Shown here: in pieces, positions 52,882 to 62,800 of the stretch
Position numbering within the stretch: the first letter of the stretch is position 1
Layout of the letters: each line of letters opens with the position of its first letter
The notes under the pieces: generated by a model
Databases searched by the model: none
What the model was told of the DNA's origin: nothing
Seen by the model: the letters and a program-made list of their open reading frames with translations, nothing else
NCBI GenBank assembly: GCA_040755725.1
Contig: JBFMAI010000023.1
Span: 248,001 to 312,000 of the forward strand
Source of the DNA: JBFMAI01 sp040755725
GTDB taxonomy: Bacteria; Planctomycetota; Phycisphaerae; UBA1845; Fen-1342
Direction: 5' to 3'
DNA length: 64,000 nt
Program-made: the position numbers and the translations under genes

Positions 52882-55194
52882 ATGAACTTCAAGACCACCG
52901 GACTGCTGCTGGGGCTGTTGATCGTGGTCGGCCTGGTGTGGCTGCTGTTTCCACGCGGACGGACGCCGGCGGACGTGGAGCCGCCCCCGTCACCACGGGC
53001 GCCGGCGACGACGGACCTGCTCGACCCGCGCCCCAAGGACGAGGACATCGTCCGGGTCGAAGTCGAACGTCCCGGCCAGCCGCGGCTGGTTCTCGAGCGA
53101 TCGGCGGCCAACACGGAGGCCGGGGTCGAGCAGGACTGGCGCATGGTGGAACCGTTCGCCGCCCAGGCCGAGAGCTTCAAGGTAAGCGGGTTGATCCGCA
53201 CGCTGACCGGCCTGCAATCGCAGAGTCGGTACGAACCGGGAGCGGCGGGGGCGCCAACCGCCGCCGACGCGGGCCTCGAACCGCCGGCTGCCACGATCAC
53301 GTTGGTGGACGCGCAGGGAAAGCGGACCGCCGTGCAGATCGGCAAGAAGGCGGCGATGTCCAACGACACCTATGTGCGGCTGGCGGAGCGGCCGACCATT
53401 CACGTGGTGGCGCGTGACCTGCGGCCGCAGGTCCAGGAGCGCATTCAGGACTACCGGGCCAAGCGTCTGCTGCGTTTCAAGCCGGATGAGGTCGTGCGGG
53501 CTCGCATCGAGCACGACGGCCGGACGTACGACTTCTCGCGTTCGGGCGAGGAGTGGGTCATCAATGAGCCGACGCGGGCGTATGCCGACGGGGCCAAGCT
53601 CCGCTCGAAGCTGCTGTCGCCGCTGTCCATGATGCAGGCGGCCGACTTCGTCGAGGATGCGCCCACTTCACTGACCCCGTACGGACTGGACGAGCCGTTT
53701 CTGACGGTCACGCTGACCACGGAACACCGTCGGACGGTGGCCACGGCGCCATCGGAAGCCGCCGAGACGCAGCCGGCCGAAGTCCGGATCGACACGCAGA
53801 CGCACGTGGTGCGGATCGGGGGGTTCGCGGACCTGAAGAACGAGCGGCGCTACGCGCAGACGGACGCCGGGCCGACCGTGGTCGCGGTGGGGGCCACCGA
53901 GGTTACCGGGCTGGTCCCCAACCTCAACGAGCTGCGTGACCCACGGGTGACGCGGCTGAAGGCGGCCGATCTGACTGAAATCAGCCTGACCCTGGCGGGG
54001 CAGACCGCGGTCTTGCGCAAGAGCGACGGAACGTGGCGCATCGTCGGCGACGCCGGGGAGCTGGACGACGACGCCGTCAAGGACTTCGTCACCGCCATCG
54101 AGGAACTGAGCGCGATCAGCACCATTGATGAGCCGGAGGCGCCGGCCACCTACGGCTTGGACGTGCCGCGGGCCGAGCTGTCAATCTCGGCGACGGGTCG
54201 GGTGACGCCGTTGGTGCTGCGGATCGGCGGCGCGACGGCCAGCGGGCGGAATGCGTACGTGCAGCTTGCCGACCAGCCCGGGGTCGTGGTGGTGAGCGAA
54301 GCCCAGGCGGCCCGCCTGGCGGTGAATCCGCCGTCGCTGCGCTCACGGGAGGTCTTCGGCTACGCGCTGGAACGCGTGCAGCGCATCCGAGTGGAGCGGG
54401 GCGGCGACGCGTTCCTCATCGAGCGCGACGGAGAAGGATGGGCCCTACGCGAGCCGACCGACACGCCGTTGAACGTGGCTGCCGCCCGCGCGCTGGCGCA
54501 GAATTTGGCGCGGCTGCGGGCCCGCACTGTGGTGGCCCGCGACGAGCCCGCGCGCCACGGTCTGGAGCCGCCGGCCGTCACCATCCGTTTTGAGGTGACC
54601 GGCCCGACGCCCGCGACTGTCCCCGCGTCGCCGGAGGCTGAGGCCACGGAGTTGCACGTGCTGCGGGTGGGGCGTGCCAACGGTGTGGCGTACGCGCACC
54701 GCGACGACGATCCGCTCATCTTCGAGCTCGACGAGTCGGTCTGGCAATCGTTGACGGCCGAGCTGATCGAGCCGCGGGTGTTCGCGTTCACCGCCGACGC
54801 GGTACAACGGGTCCAAATCGTCGCCACCGGCGGCACGCTGGAACTGGCCCGCCAGGGCGAGCGTTGGATCTATGTGCCCGACCCCTTCGTCGCCCTGGAC
54901 CAGAAGAAGGTGCAGGACTTCGTACACGACCTGGCGGAGCTGCGCGTCGAAACGTGGCTGGCGTACCACGACGGCGACCTGGCGGCGGCGGGCCTGGAGT
55001 CCGCCCCCGCGTCGGTCCGGATCGAGCTGACCGACGGGACCGAAGCGGTCATGACCCTGACGCAGGAGCTGCCCGGGGACCTGCCACGTCGCGCGGGGCT
55101 GCCCGCGGAGCGGCGCATCTTCCGGCTGCGGCCGGCGGACGTGGAGAAGATCCTGCGCGGATTGAACCAGTATCTCCCGGCCGCGGCCCAATAG
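52882..55194 (+). CDS. DUF4340 domain protein of the Gld-like exporter operon
   Basis: A 770-residue protein anchored by one N-terminal helix (TTGLLLGLLIVVGLVWLLF). The rest consists of repeated beta-rich DUF4340 modules, recognisable by recurring phrases such as ITLVDAQGKRTAVQIGKKAA, LTVTLTTEHRRTV, LSISATGRVTPLVLRIGGAT and the matching YVQLADQPGVVVV segments. At least three modules are present. DUF4340 proteins nearly always follow GldG-like genes and are thought to work with that exporter; the biochemical role is unknown. It ends the operon, 12 bases before the family 1 repeat region. Confidence 0.87.
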   Translation: MNFKTTGLLLGLLIVVGLVWLLFPRGRTPADVEPPPSPRAPATTDLLDPRPKDEDIVRVEVERPGQPRLVLERSAANTEAGVEQDWRMVEPFAAQAESFKVSGLIRTLTGLQSQSRYEPGAAGAPTAADAGLEPPAATITLVDAQGKRTAVQIGKKAAMSNDTYVRLAERPTIHVVARDLRPQVQERIQDYRAKRLLRFKPDEVVRARIEHDGRTYDFSRSGEEWVINEPTRAYADGAKLRSKLLSPLSMMQAADFVEDAPTSLTPYGLDEPFLTVTLTTEHRRTVATAPSEAAETQPAEVRIDTQTHVVRIGGFADLKNERRYAQTDAGPTVVAVGATEVTGLVPNLNELRDPRVTRLKAADLTEISLTLAGQTAVLRKSDGTWRIVGDAGELDDDAVKDFVTAIEELSAISTIDEPEAPATYGLDVPRAELSISATGRVTPLVLRIGGATASGRNAYVQLADQPGVVVVSEAQAARLAVNPPSLRSREVFGYALERVQRIRVERGGDAFLIERDGEGWALREPTDTPLNVAAARALAQNLARLRARTVVARDEPARHGLEPPAVTIRFEVTGPTPATVPASPEAEATELHVLRVGRANGVAYAHRDDDPLIFELDESVWQSLTAELIEPRVFAFTADAVQRVQIVATGGTLELARQGERWIYVPDPFVALDQKKVQDFVHDLAELRVETWLAYHDGDLAAAGLESAPASVRIELTDGTEAVMTLTQELPGDLPRRAGLPAERRIFRLRPADVEKILRGLNQYLPAAAQ

Positions 55195-55206
55195 AGGCCA
55201 TTCCCT

Positions 55207-55272
55207 GACCCCCCTCCCTCTCAGGTCGCCCCGGGCGACTCGCTGCGGCGAGGAAGGGGTGGGGGAAGGTCG
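55207..55272. repeat. Family 1 repeat, long-core variant (intergenic copy)
   Basis: The reverse complement begins GACCTTCCCCCACCCCTTCC and carries the core CGCCGCAGCGAGTCGCCCGG GGCGACCT. Thirty-two central bases are identical to the copy inside the glycosyltransferase gene (57144-57206). It lies between convergent gene ends. Confidence 0.8.
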
Positions 55273-55371
55273 GGTTCTTCCGCGAGAACCGCAGGCTCGT
55301 GCATCCGGTTCTTGCCGATCTCCGATTCGGGACGGCCTCTGGACCCCGGCGCCACATTGGCCCCGGGCGCC

Positions 55372-57504
55372 TCAGACCACGACTGCCGAAGCTGTCTCCG
55401 CCGAGACCCTCGTCGTCGCCGCGCCCCCCACGTAGTTGAAGCGGTCGGTGGAATACGCCGGCGCGATATGCGTAAGTAGCGCGGCCCACCAGGCGTCCGG
55501 CGTGGCGGCGTGGTCGAGCCGTTCCGCCAACGTAGCGACGAGGCCCACCGGCACGCACAGCGTCCATGGTTGGATGGATGCCGCGACGCGGCATTCCCGA
55601 CCGGGGTTCATGACGTGCAGGTTGCCATCGGCCGCAAGGCCATAGTAGCTGGCTTTGCCAATCGCGGGCGCGGCGGCGTACAAGATGGCGTGTGCGTAGT
55701 CGGTCAGATAGTCGGGGCCGTAGAAGTGGCGCGGGTGGACGGCCGCCACATGGCCCTCGCGGCAGCGTGCAACAGCGGCCGCGTAGGCCCGCGACCACGA
55801 CACCTCTTCCGCGACGACGGCGGCGACCGCCGAATTACCCCCGGCAACGCGTTCGAGCCCCGCCACCGCCGCCGACGGCACGGCGCACACCAGCAGCCGC
55901 TTGCGCCGGTACGACTGCCGGCGATAGTTCTCCCAAGCGCCCCGCAGATCGTCTTCGTTGGCGACGGCCGCCAGCATTGTGATTACGGGCAGGATTTCGG
56001 CGGCCGGACGCAGGCCAACGGTGTCGAGAATGGCGGCGAGCCGGTGCGCATACGTGTGCTCGGCGAACACCCGCCGCTGCCCCCGCAACGACAAGCGCTC
56101 CCGGTACTCCTCGTCGCCCAGCAAGCGCTCGAGATGCCGCCGCGTCGTCGCCTCGTCCGCGCTCAGCAGCACGATGTCTTCGCCGAGCAGTTCGACGATG
56201 CCGCGGGAGGGGGAGCTGATCACCGGCGTGCCGCAAGCGAGCAGCTCAAACACGCGGCGGGCGAACATCGTGGGCGAATCGGCCACGCTGTTGATGTTCA
56301 GAAACACCTTGTAGCGCTTGTAGGCCGTCAACATCCGGGCGTACGACAGCCGGCCGCGCAGCGCCGGGCGGTACGCCGCCGGCCATTCGTACTGCGGGTC
56401 GTCGCTGGCCGCCATGCGGTCGTAGATGTGCAGGCCGAACTCCAGGGCGGGCCGCAGGATCGCCGGCGCCGCGTCCTGACGCCGCGCGTGCCGCTCGCGG
56501 TACCACGTGCCGGCGAAGGCAACCGCGCCGTCGCGCGGCCCCGCCCACACCGGGTTGTGCAGCCGCGGCTGGGCGGCGAACGGCAACGCGAACACGCGTT
56601 CGTGGCCGAGCTGCCGTCGATACGCCGGAAGGCAGTCGGCGTCCGACGTGAACACAAAGTCAAACAGCCGGGCCGCGTCGATGAAATGGGCGAAGTTCGG
56701 CGGGTCTTCCTTGTTGTAAAACGCCGTGGGAATGCCGCGCGCGCGACACCACGCGACCACCTCCGGCAGCGCGTAGCGCGGCACGATCTCCGGCCGCAGC
56801 CCCAGGTTCCGCACTTGAAACCGCCAAGTGTCGCCGAATCCCGCCCAGGCGGACTCGATCAGCAGTAAATGCGGCGGTTGCTCTTCGAGCATCTCCCGCC
56901 AGGAGCCGGGCGTGAACGTGTACACGTCGGCCTCGAACTGCCACGCCCACCAGGAAAACTCGTCGGTCACCGCTGCGATACGCAGGTCGTGGCCACGACG
57001 CAGCTCCGGCGGCGCGCGGCCGAAGGGCTCGGAGACCAGCGGGACCGGGTCGAACGCGGGGCCGGCCGGCACAGCTCCAACGTCCGTGCTGGTGTCCTGA
57101 GCGGGGCGCGCGGCGGTGGGAACTTGGACGGACGAACGCTCGCGCCCCTCCCCCAACCCCTCCTCGCCGCAGCGAGTCGCCCGGGGCGACCTAGGAGGGA
57201 GGGGAGTACCCGGGCCCGCGTGCTCCTCCGCGGCGAGAGCTTGCCTGCGCTGTCGGCGACGCTGCCAGCCGAGACACAGCAGCCGCCACAGGCGGGCGGG
57301 GAGCTTCAGTGTGTCCAGCGACGGCCGCAACGCACGGACCAGGGCGTCGCCGAGCTGGTAGCGCACCTCCTCGCGGCGTCGTCGCAACTCCGCCTGACAG
57401 AACCGCAGTTCCGTCTCCAGCGCTTCGGCGCGGGCTTCCGCCCGTCGCCGGCGTTGCTGCTCGGCCTGGAAGGTGGGCTGCGGGACGGATTTCTCCGGCG
57501 TCAT
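55372..57504 (-). CDS. CgeB-like glycosyltransferase family protein
   Basis: A 710-residue protein. An N-terminal coiled coil (about 10-60) precedes a low-complexity stretch (about 98-125) that is encoded by a dispersed repeat. Then come two Rossmann-like domains of the CgeB / DUF3880 plus Glyco_trans_1_2 type (about 175-510): LLIESAWAGFGDTWRFQ, FYNKEDPPNFAHFIDAARLFD, VAFAGTWYRERH, KVFLNINSVADSP, RRVFELLACGTPVISSPS. The C-terminal 200 residues (TMLAAVANEDDL..., ...VHPRHFYGPDYL) look like a GT2-like fold. It probably adds sugars to a surface polymer. Its ATG overlaps the coaB stop as ATGA, so the two are translationally coupled. Confidence 0.85.
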   Translation of the reverse strand: MTPEKSVPQPTFQAEQQRRRRAEARAEALETELRFCQAELRRRREEVRYQLGDALVRALRPSLDTLKLPARLWRLLCLGWQRRRQRRQALAAEEHAGPGTPLPPRSPRATRCGEEGLGEGRERSSVQVPTAARPAQDTSTDVGAVPAGPAFDPVPLVSEPFGRAPPELRRGHDLRIAAVTDEFSWWAWQFEADVYTFTPGSWREMLEEQPPHLLLIESAWAGFGDTWRFQVRNLGLRPEIVPRYALPEVVAWCRARGIPTAFYNKEDPPNFAHFIDAARLFDFVFTSDADCLPAYRRQLGHERVFALPFAAQPRLHNPVWAGPRDGAVAFAGTWYRERHARRQDAAPAILRPALEFGLHIYDRMAASDDPQYEWPAAYRPALRGRLSYARMLTAYKRYKVFLNINSVADSPTMFARRVFELLACGTPVISSPSRGIVELLGEDIVLLSADEATTRRHLERLLGDEEYRERLSLRGQRRVFAEHTYAHRLAAILDTVGLRPAAEILPVITMLAAVANEDDLRGAWENYRRQSYRRKRLLVCAVPSAAVAGLERVAGGNSAVAAVVAEEVSWSRAYAAAVARCREGHVAAVHPRHFYGPDYLTDYAHAILYAAAPAIGKASYYGLAADGNLHVMNPGRECRVAASIQPWTLCVPVGLVATLAERLDHAATPDAWWAALLTHIAPAYSTDRFNYVGGAATTRVSAETASAVVV
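57144..57206. repeat. Family 1 repeat, long-core variant, inside the glycosyltransferase gene
   Basis: It starts CCCTCCCCCAACCCCTCCTC and contains the same 32-base core as 55207-55272. Read in the gene's frame it gives PLPPRSPRATRCGEEGLGEG (residues 101-120), which lies between the coiled coil and the catalytic part. Confidence 0.82.
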
Positions 57505-58190
57505 CGCGGTGCTCCCCCCGTCGCCACGGATGCGGCCAGCCACTGGACCAGCCAGCGGGCGAACTCGGCCTTGTTCAAGGCGGCCCCCTGACACGGCGTG
57601 AGGACTTCGCCGGCGGCGGTAAACACCGTGGCGTGGATGTCCGCCGCCCCCATCGTGTCCAGCGGGTTGGCGACGATGGCGTCGAGGCCCTTGGCCCGCA
57701 GCTTGTGGCGTGCCCGGGGCTCCAAAGCAACCGGCTCCTCCAGCGCGAAACCGATGAGGCGTTGCCCGGGGCGTTTGCGGGCCGCACACGCCGCCACCAG
57801 GTCCGGCGTGGGCTCCAGCTCGATCACCCGTCGCTCCCCCGTGCGCGGCAGCTTGGCCACGGCGGCCGGGCGCGGTCGGTAGTCCGCGACGGCGGCGGCC
57901 ATGATGAGCACGTCGCAGCACGGGAAGTGCTCGTGCAGCAGCGCGGCCAGGTCCGCGGTCGAGTCAAAACGCAAGACCAGCACGCCGGTCGGCGGCGCGA
58001 GCGCGGCCGGTCCGAGCAGCAACGTGACGTCCCAGCCCGCTTCGCGACCCGCCTCGGCCAGACAAACACCCAGCCGACCGCTCGACCGGTTGGCGATGTA
58101 CCGCACTGCGTCGATCGGCTCGTGCGTCGGACCGGCGGTCACGAGCAGCCGCCGGCCGCGCGGTGAATTGTCCTGATCCGGGGCCGTCAT
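57501..58190 (-). CDS. coaB: Phosphopantothenate-cysteine ligase (CoaB domain only)
   Basis: A 229-residue protein matching the CoaB half of the bifunctional CoaBC, which joins phosphopantothenate and cysteine using CTP. It has RLLVTAGPTHEPIDAVRYIANRSSG at the start, VLIMAAAVADYRP, the KLPRTGE segment, LIGFALEE and DAIVANPLDTMGA. The CoaC decarboxylase half is missing, so a separate CoaC must exist elsewhere. It is the first of two coupled genes with the glycosyltransferase, and lies 41 bases downstream of nothing else on its strand except pgi. Confidence 0.92.
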   Translation of the reverse strand: MTAPDQDNSPRGRRLLVTAGPTHEPIDAVRYIANRSSGRLGVCLAEAGREAGWDVTLLLGPAALAPPTGVLVLRFDSTADLAALLHEHFPCCDVLIMAAAVADYRPRPAAVAKLPRTGERRVIELEPTPDLVAACAARKRPGQRLIGFALEEPVALEPRARHKLRAKGLDAIVANPLDTMGAADIHATVFTAAGEVLTPCQGAALNKAEFARWLVQWLAASVATGGAPR

Positions 58191-58231
58191 TAGCGCGGGA
58201 CATGATAGCCGGAAGGGCCGCCGCTACACGA

Positions 58232-59641
58232 CTACACGGTGAACCGCCGGCCGCGCCCGTACCGCGCCAGAGCGCGGGCCTGTTCGTCGTATCCTGGCTT
58301 GCCCATCAGGGCAAACGTGTATTCCTTGCCGAGCTGGACCGCCGGCTGGTCGTACGGGTCGATGTTCAGCAGGTAGCCCATGATGCTGGTGGCCGCTTCC
58401 CACAGCAGTATGAACTGCCCGACGGTTTCCTCGGTGACGCGCGGAAAGCGGATCGTCAGGCACGGGCGCTGGCTGGCGACCAGTGCCGCCTCCGTCGCCC
58501 GCTTCTCGGCATTCAGCAGCCGCCCGAGCGACTTGCCCTGCAAGTAGCCCAGCTCTTCCGGCAGTCCGGCGACGCGCGGGATTTTGACGTCACGGTCAAA
58601 CCTCTCGACCTCCAGGAACATGAACACCTTGTCGTTCGGCCCCTCGCGGTAGAGCTGTACCTGCGAGTGCTGGTCCGTCGCCCCCAGGGCCTTGATCGGC
58701 GTGGCCCCGGCGATCGTCGGCTGACCGTCGAGGTCGCGGCTCTTGCCGAGGCTCTCCGCCCAGAGCTGCCGATACCAGTCCGCCAGGTCCTTGAGCTGGT
58801 AGCTGTACGGCATCATCACGTGCAGCCGCTTGCCGCGGACGTAGAAGGCGTGCAGGAGCAGGGCGAGCATCGCGGCGGGGTTCTTGCGGACGGACGCCTG
58901 CGCGACGCGCCGCCCCATCGCCGCCGCCCCGGCCAGCAGCTTGTCGACCTTGATGCCGCACACTCCCGCCGAGAACAACCCGACCGCCGAGAGCACGGAG
59001 AAGCGTCCGCCGACGCCGGGCGGCACCGGTAGCGCGTCGAAGCCGTGTTGTTCAACGATGCCGCGCATCGTCCCGCCTTCCGGGTCGGTGGTGACCAGAA
59101 TGTGCTTCGTAAGCGATTTCCTGCCGAGCTTCTTCGCCACCAGATCGAGCGTGATGAGGAACTGGGCCGCGGTCTCGGCGGTCTCGCCCGACTTGCTGAT
59201 CACGTTGAACAGCGTCTTTCTCAACGACGGACCCAGCACGTCCACGAGGTTGCCGAACTGCACGGGGTCCACGTTGTCCATGACGAACAGCCGCGGCCCC
59301 TGGCGGGCGCGGCCGGTGAACAGGTTGTGGAAGGGCGGATTCAGGGCCGTTTGCAGGGCGATGTTGCCCAGCGCCGAGCCGCCGATGCCGAGGACGACCA
59401 GGTTCTCGAAGCGGCCGTGGTACCGCCGCACGGCCGCCTGGACGGTCCGCAACATCGCCCGGTCGGCCGGCAGCTCGCGGTAGCGGTGCTTACCCGCCCT
59501 TCGCTCGCGCTCGATACGCGACACAACCTCTTTGACCGGGGCCTCGGCCCGGCGAATCTCCGCCGGCGACAAACCGTGAATGGCCCCGACGGCGGCGTCG
59601 AGAACGTTGGCGTAGTCGATTTGCAGACCGGTTGCGGGCAT
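58232..59641 (-). CDS. pgi: Glucose-6-phosphate isomerase
   Basis: A 469-residue enzyme interconverting glucose-6-P and fructose-6-P. It has LVVLGIGGSALGNIAL, the sugar-phosphate motif NVISKSGETAETAAQF, GGRFSVLSAVGLF and QLYREGPNDKVFMFLEVE with the later helix SIMGYLLNIDPYDQPAVQLGK. The size is that of the shorter bacterial Pgi group. ATG 59641 has GAGGAG upstream. It lies 41 bases before coaB on the same strand, so it may be co-transcribed with coaB and the glycosyltransferase, and 202 bases after the cyclase gene. Confidence 0.95.
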   Translation of the reverse strand: MPATGLQIDYANVLDAAVGAIHGLSPAEIRRAEAPVKEVVSRIERERRAGKHRYRELPADRAMLRTVQAAVRRYHGRFENLVVLGIGGSALGNIALQTALNPPFHNLFTGRARQGPRLFVMDNVDPVQFGNLVDVLGPSLRKTLFNVISKSGETAETAAQFLITLDLVAKKLGRKSLTKHILVTTDPEGGTMRGIVEQHGFDALPVPPGVGGRFSVLSAVGLFSAGVCGIKVDKLLAGAAAMGRRVAQASVRKNPAAMLALLLHAFYVRGKRLHVMMPYSYQLKDLADWYRQLWAESLGKSRDLDGQPTIAGATPIKALGATDQHSQVQLYREGPNDKVFMFLEVERFDRDVKIPRVAGLPEELGYLQGKSLGRLLNAEKRATEAALVASQRPCLTIRFPRVTEETVGQFILLWEAATSIMGYLLNIDPYDQPAVQLGKEYTFALMGKPGYDEQARALARYGRGRRFTV

Positions 59642-59765
59642 GAGCGCGCTCCTCGTTTCGCCTTGAGTGCGGGTACGTCAGGATCGCCATCAGTATCCGC
59701 AGTGTGCCAACATAACGTCAAAGCAGAATTGTGGAAGATCGCGTGGGCCGCGCCCGGCGTGCATG

Positions 59766-59784
59766 CACCGGCCACTGGCCGGTG
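59766..59784. repeat. Short perfect hairpin between cyclase and pgi
   Basis: CACCGGCC-ACT-GGCCGGTG, a perfect 8-bp hairpin flanked by GCATG and CCACAC. It may be a dispersed repeat or a terminator-like structure after the cyclase gene; there is no T-run. Confidence 0.5.
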
Positions 59785-59843
59785 CCACACCCGCTTGCGA
59801 AGTCCAACCCTCGCTGAAGGCCCTGGTGCGCAGTTCTCCGCCT

Positions 59844-62800
59844 CTACTTCTCCGTCAGCTCCAGCGCCCCGGTCCAATCCTCCGCCGGCGGGGTCGCCAG
59901 GTAACCGCGTGTCGCGGCCAGGTAATGCAGAGCGGCCGAATCGTCGGGACGGTCCGTGGTGCAGGCTTCGAAGCCCGCGAGGGCCGTCTCCCACCGCCGC
60001 TGCTGAAAAGCCGCGACCGCCGCGCCGAAGCGCTCGGCGTAACGCAGCGCGGCCTCCTCAATCTCCCCGACGCGGCCAAGCAGCTCGTAGATCGGCACCG
60101 CCTGGGTCTTGCCCTTGACCTGGACGCCGCCGAGCGGGCGGACCACGAACCCCGCGCCGGCCTGGTCGCAGGTTGCGCCGCTGACCAGGATGCGCGTGCC
60201 GTAGAACTTGTTGGCGGATTCGAGCCGGGAAGCGACGTTCACCGAGTCGCCGATGCAGGTGTAGTCGTATTTCTGCTCGCTGCCGCAGGGGCCGACGACG
60301 GCGTTGCCCGTGGCCAGCCCGATGCGCAGCCACAGGCCGCTGAACGCCTCGTCGCCTCCGGCCTGCCACTGTTCGGCCACCAGTTGCCGCAGGGCCTCCT
60401 GGATGTCGAGCGCGGCCGCGCAGGCCCGGCGGGCGTGGTCGGCCTGCGGGTAGATGACCGGGTTCCAGAACGCGAACACCCCGTCGCCGATGAACTTGTT
60501 GATCATCCCCTCGTGGTGCAGGACGACCTCGCTGAGCCGGCCCAGCACGACGTTGAGCACGTGCTGTGTGCGGGTCGCGCCGATCCGCTCTGACAACGTG
60601 GTAAAGCCCGCCAGATCGGTGAACATCGCGGTGACTTCGCGGACCTCGGCCCGCCGGCACAGCTCGGCATTCTCGGCCATCTGTCGGGCGAGCGTGGCCG
60701 ACGTGTACTGACTGAGGGCGGTGGCGATCTGCCGCGACTCGCGTTCGAGGAACACGTAGCGAAACAGGAGGATGGCAAAGAAGCCCAGCGTGACCGCCGC
60801 GAGGACCGGCACCAACGCGATCCAGACGATCCAGACGTAGAACGCGAGCCAGCCGGCCATTGCGGCATAGGCGACGACGCCGGCGAGCAGCAGCAGCGCC
60901 GCGGGCCGCGGCCGCCAACGGGCACTGACAAGCGTCGCCAGCAGCCCCGCGCCGACGGTCAAGAGCACGTTGAGCCAAGCCGGTGACCAGCGGACGGTCT
61001 GTCCGGTCAGTAGGCCGCTCAGCAGGTTGGCGTGCGCGATGACCCCGGGCGCCCGTGGGCTGGTCGGGATCGGAGTCATGTCCGCCAGTGCGGTCGCGGT
61101 GTAGCCAATCAGGCCGATCTTGCCGGCCACGCGCTGCCGCAGCCGCGCCATCAGATCGTCAATCTCGCGCTGATAGGCATCGTTGGCCGCGAAGGCTCGG
61201 CGCAGAGTGTCCGTCGAGCGGGTGGCGGGCGAGACGCCCGGACTCCCCTGTAGCGCCGAACCTCCGAATCCGGCGTCGCGGGGGCGATCGGCCGCGGGAG
61301 GGTCGGCCGGCGTGGTGGCGGGACCGTGCTCTTGGGCAAGCAGCGCTCGGACCGTTGCTTCTTCCTCCTTCAACAACTCGTCGTATTGCCTGATCCACTC
61401 GCCGATCTGCCGGGCGGCGTCCCCGTCGTCACGGTAACGCGCCAACCGCAGCTCGCCGTCCAGCTCCAATCGCCGGCGGAGATCGTTCTGGTACGCCCGC
61501 CACGGCTCGACGTCGAATTGCGGACCGGCGTCCGGCAAGTCGCGATCGTCAGCGGTCGGCGCGGCTGCCAGCAGGTCGCCGAGCGTATCACGGATCAGCT
61601 CCTGGTTCTGTCGCACCTTCAGCCGCCGGTCGTACACCTGCCACACGCCCCCCATCGGCACGTGCGGACCGAACTGCTCGTGCCACCCTCGTTGCGGGAC
61701 CCATGGCACCAGCGCCCGGCCGTGACGGTCGAGTTGGACGGTCAGCGGCCGTTCCCGCCCCGGGACGCGGCACGTCATCCGCCCCGGCCGGGATTGAACA
61801 TCTCCACGCCCCAACCGCAACTCGTCGAACGCGACCGCAAACGCCAGTTGCGGCAGGACCACGTCCCCGTAGCGCACCAGGAGCGGCGTCCGCCGCATGA
61901 CCCCATCGCGGTCCGGTTCGAAAACGACGAAGCCGCAGCGGGCCGCGGCGCGGGCGTGCAGGAAGTACACCGGGGCGAGCGCGGGCACCGCCGGCGCTAT
62001 CGCCTCGACCGCACCTGCCGGCACGAGGGAGCTGCACGTCGTCGCCGCCATGTTCAGCGCCGCCCGCAGGGCCTGGGCGGCGCTTTCATAGAGCGCGGGG
62101 TTGCCCCCGGCCACTTCGCTGAACACCCGGGCGAACTGCGCCGGCGGCGGCGCGTACCACACCTCCGGGTGCTCTCCAAACCACCGCTGAACGCGGACCG
62201 TCAGCGAGTCCGCCACCCGGCGCTGCGGGAGGGCGAGGCTCCGACCGAGCCGCGACTCGCCGGGAGGCTCGCCCTCTTCACCATCCCCCCTTCCAGGGGG
62301 GACCACAGGGGGGTCGGGGCTGTCGCCAGACGACGCCTTCGACCCTCCCCCGACCTCTCCCTGGAAGGGTAGGGAGTCGGGGATCGGCTCGCCCGCCGGC
62401 GTACTCAGATAGTGGAACGCGAGGTACACCGGGGCCGCGTCGGCGATCGCCAGGCGTAGCTCATGATCGGGGTAAGCCGTCGCCAAGTCTCCGGCGGCGA
62501 CGCCGAGCTGCTCAGGGCCGGCGAGGATGTCCGCGTGGGGCGGCTCGACGGTGCGTACAAACTCCGGCTCGGACAACTCAATGTCGTAAAGGAGCCGCCG
62601 GAGCCCCGCCTCGCGCAGAATTTCGATCAGGCCCGCCTGGATGTCCCGGGGCCAGGGCCAGCGGCGAACCAGCGTGAGCGATTCATCGTCGATGTCGATC
62701 AGCGCCAGCGCGTCGGATGCGGTGATCGAGTTGGCGTACAGGAACCGCAGGTCGAGGGTCTTGAGCTCGAGCCAGTCCCATCCGCCCAGCGCATGAACAA

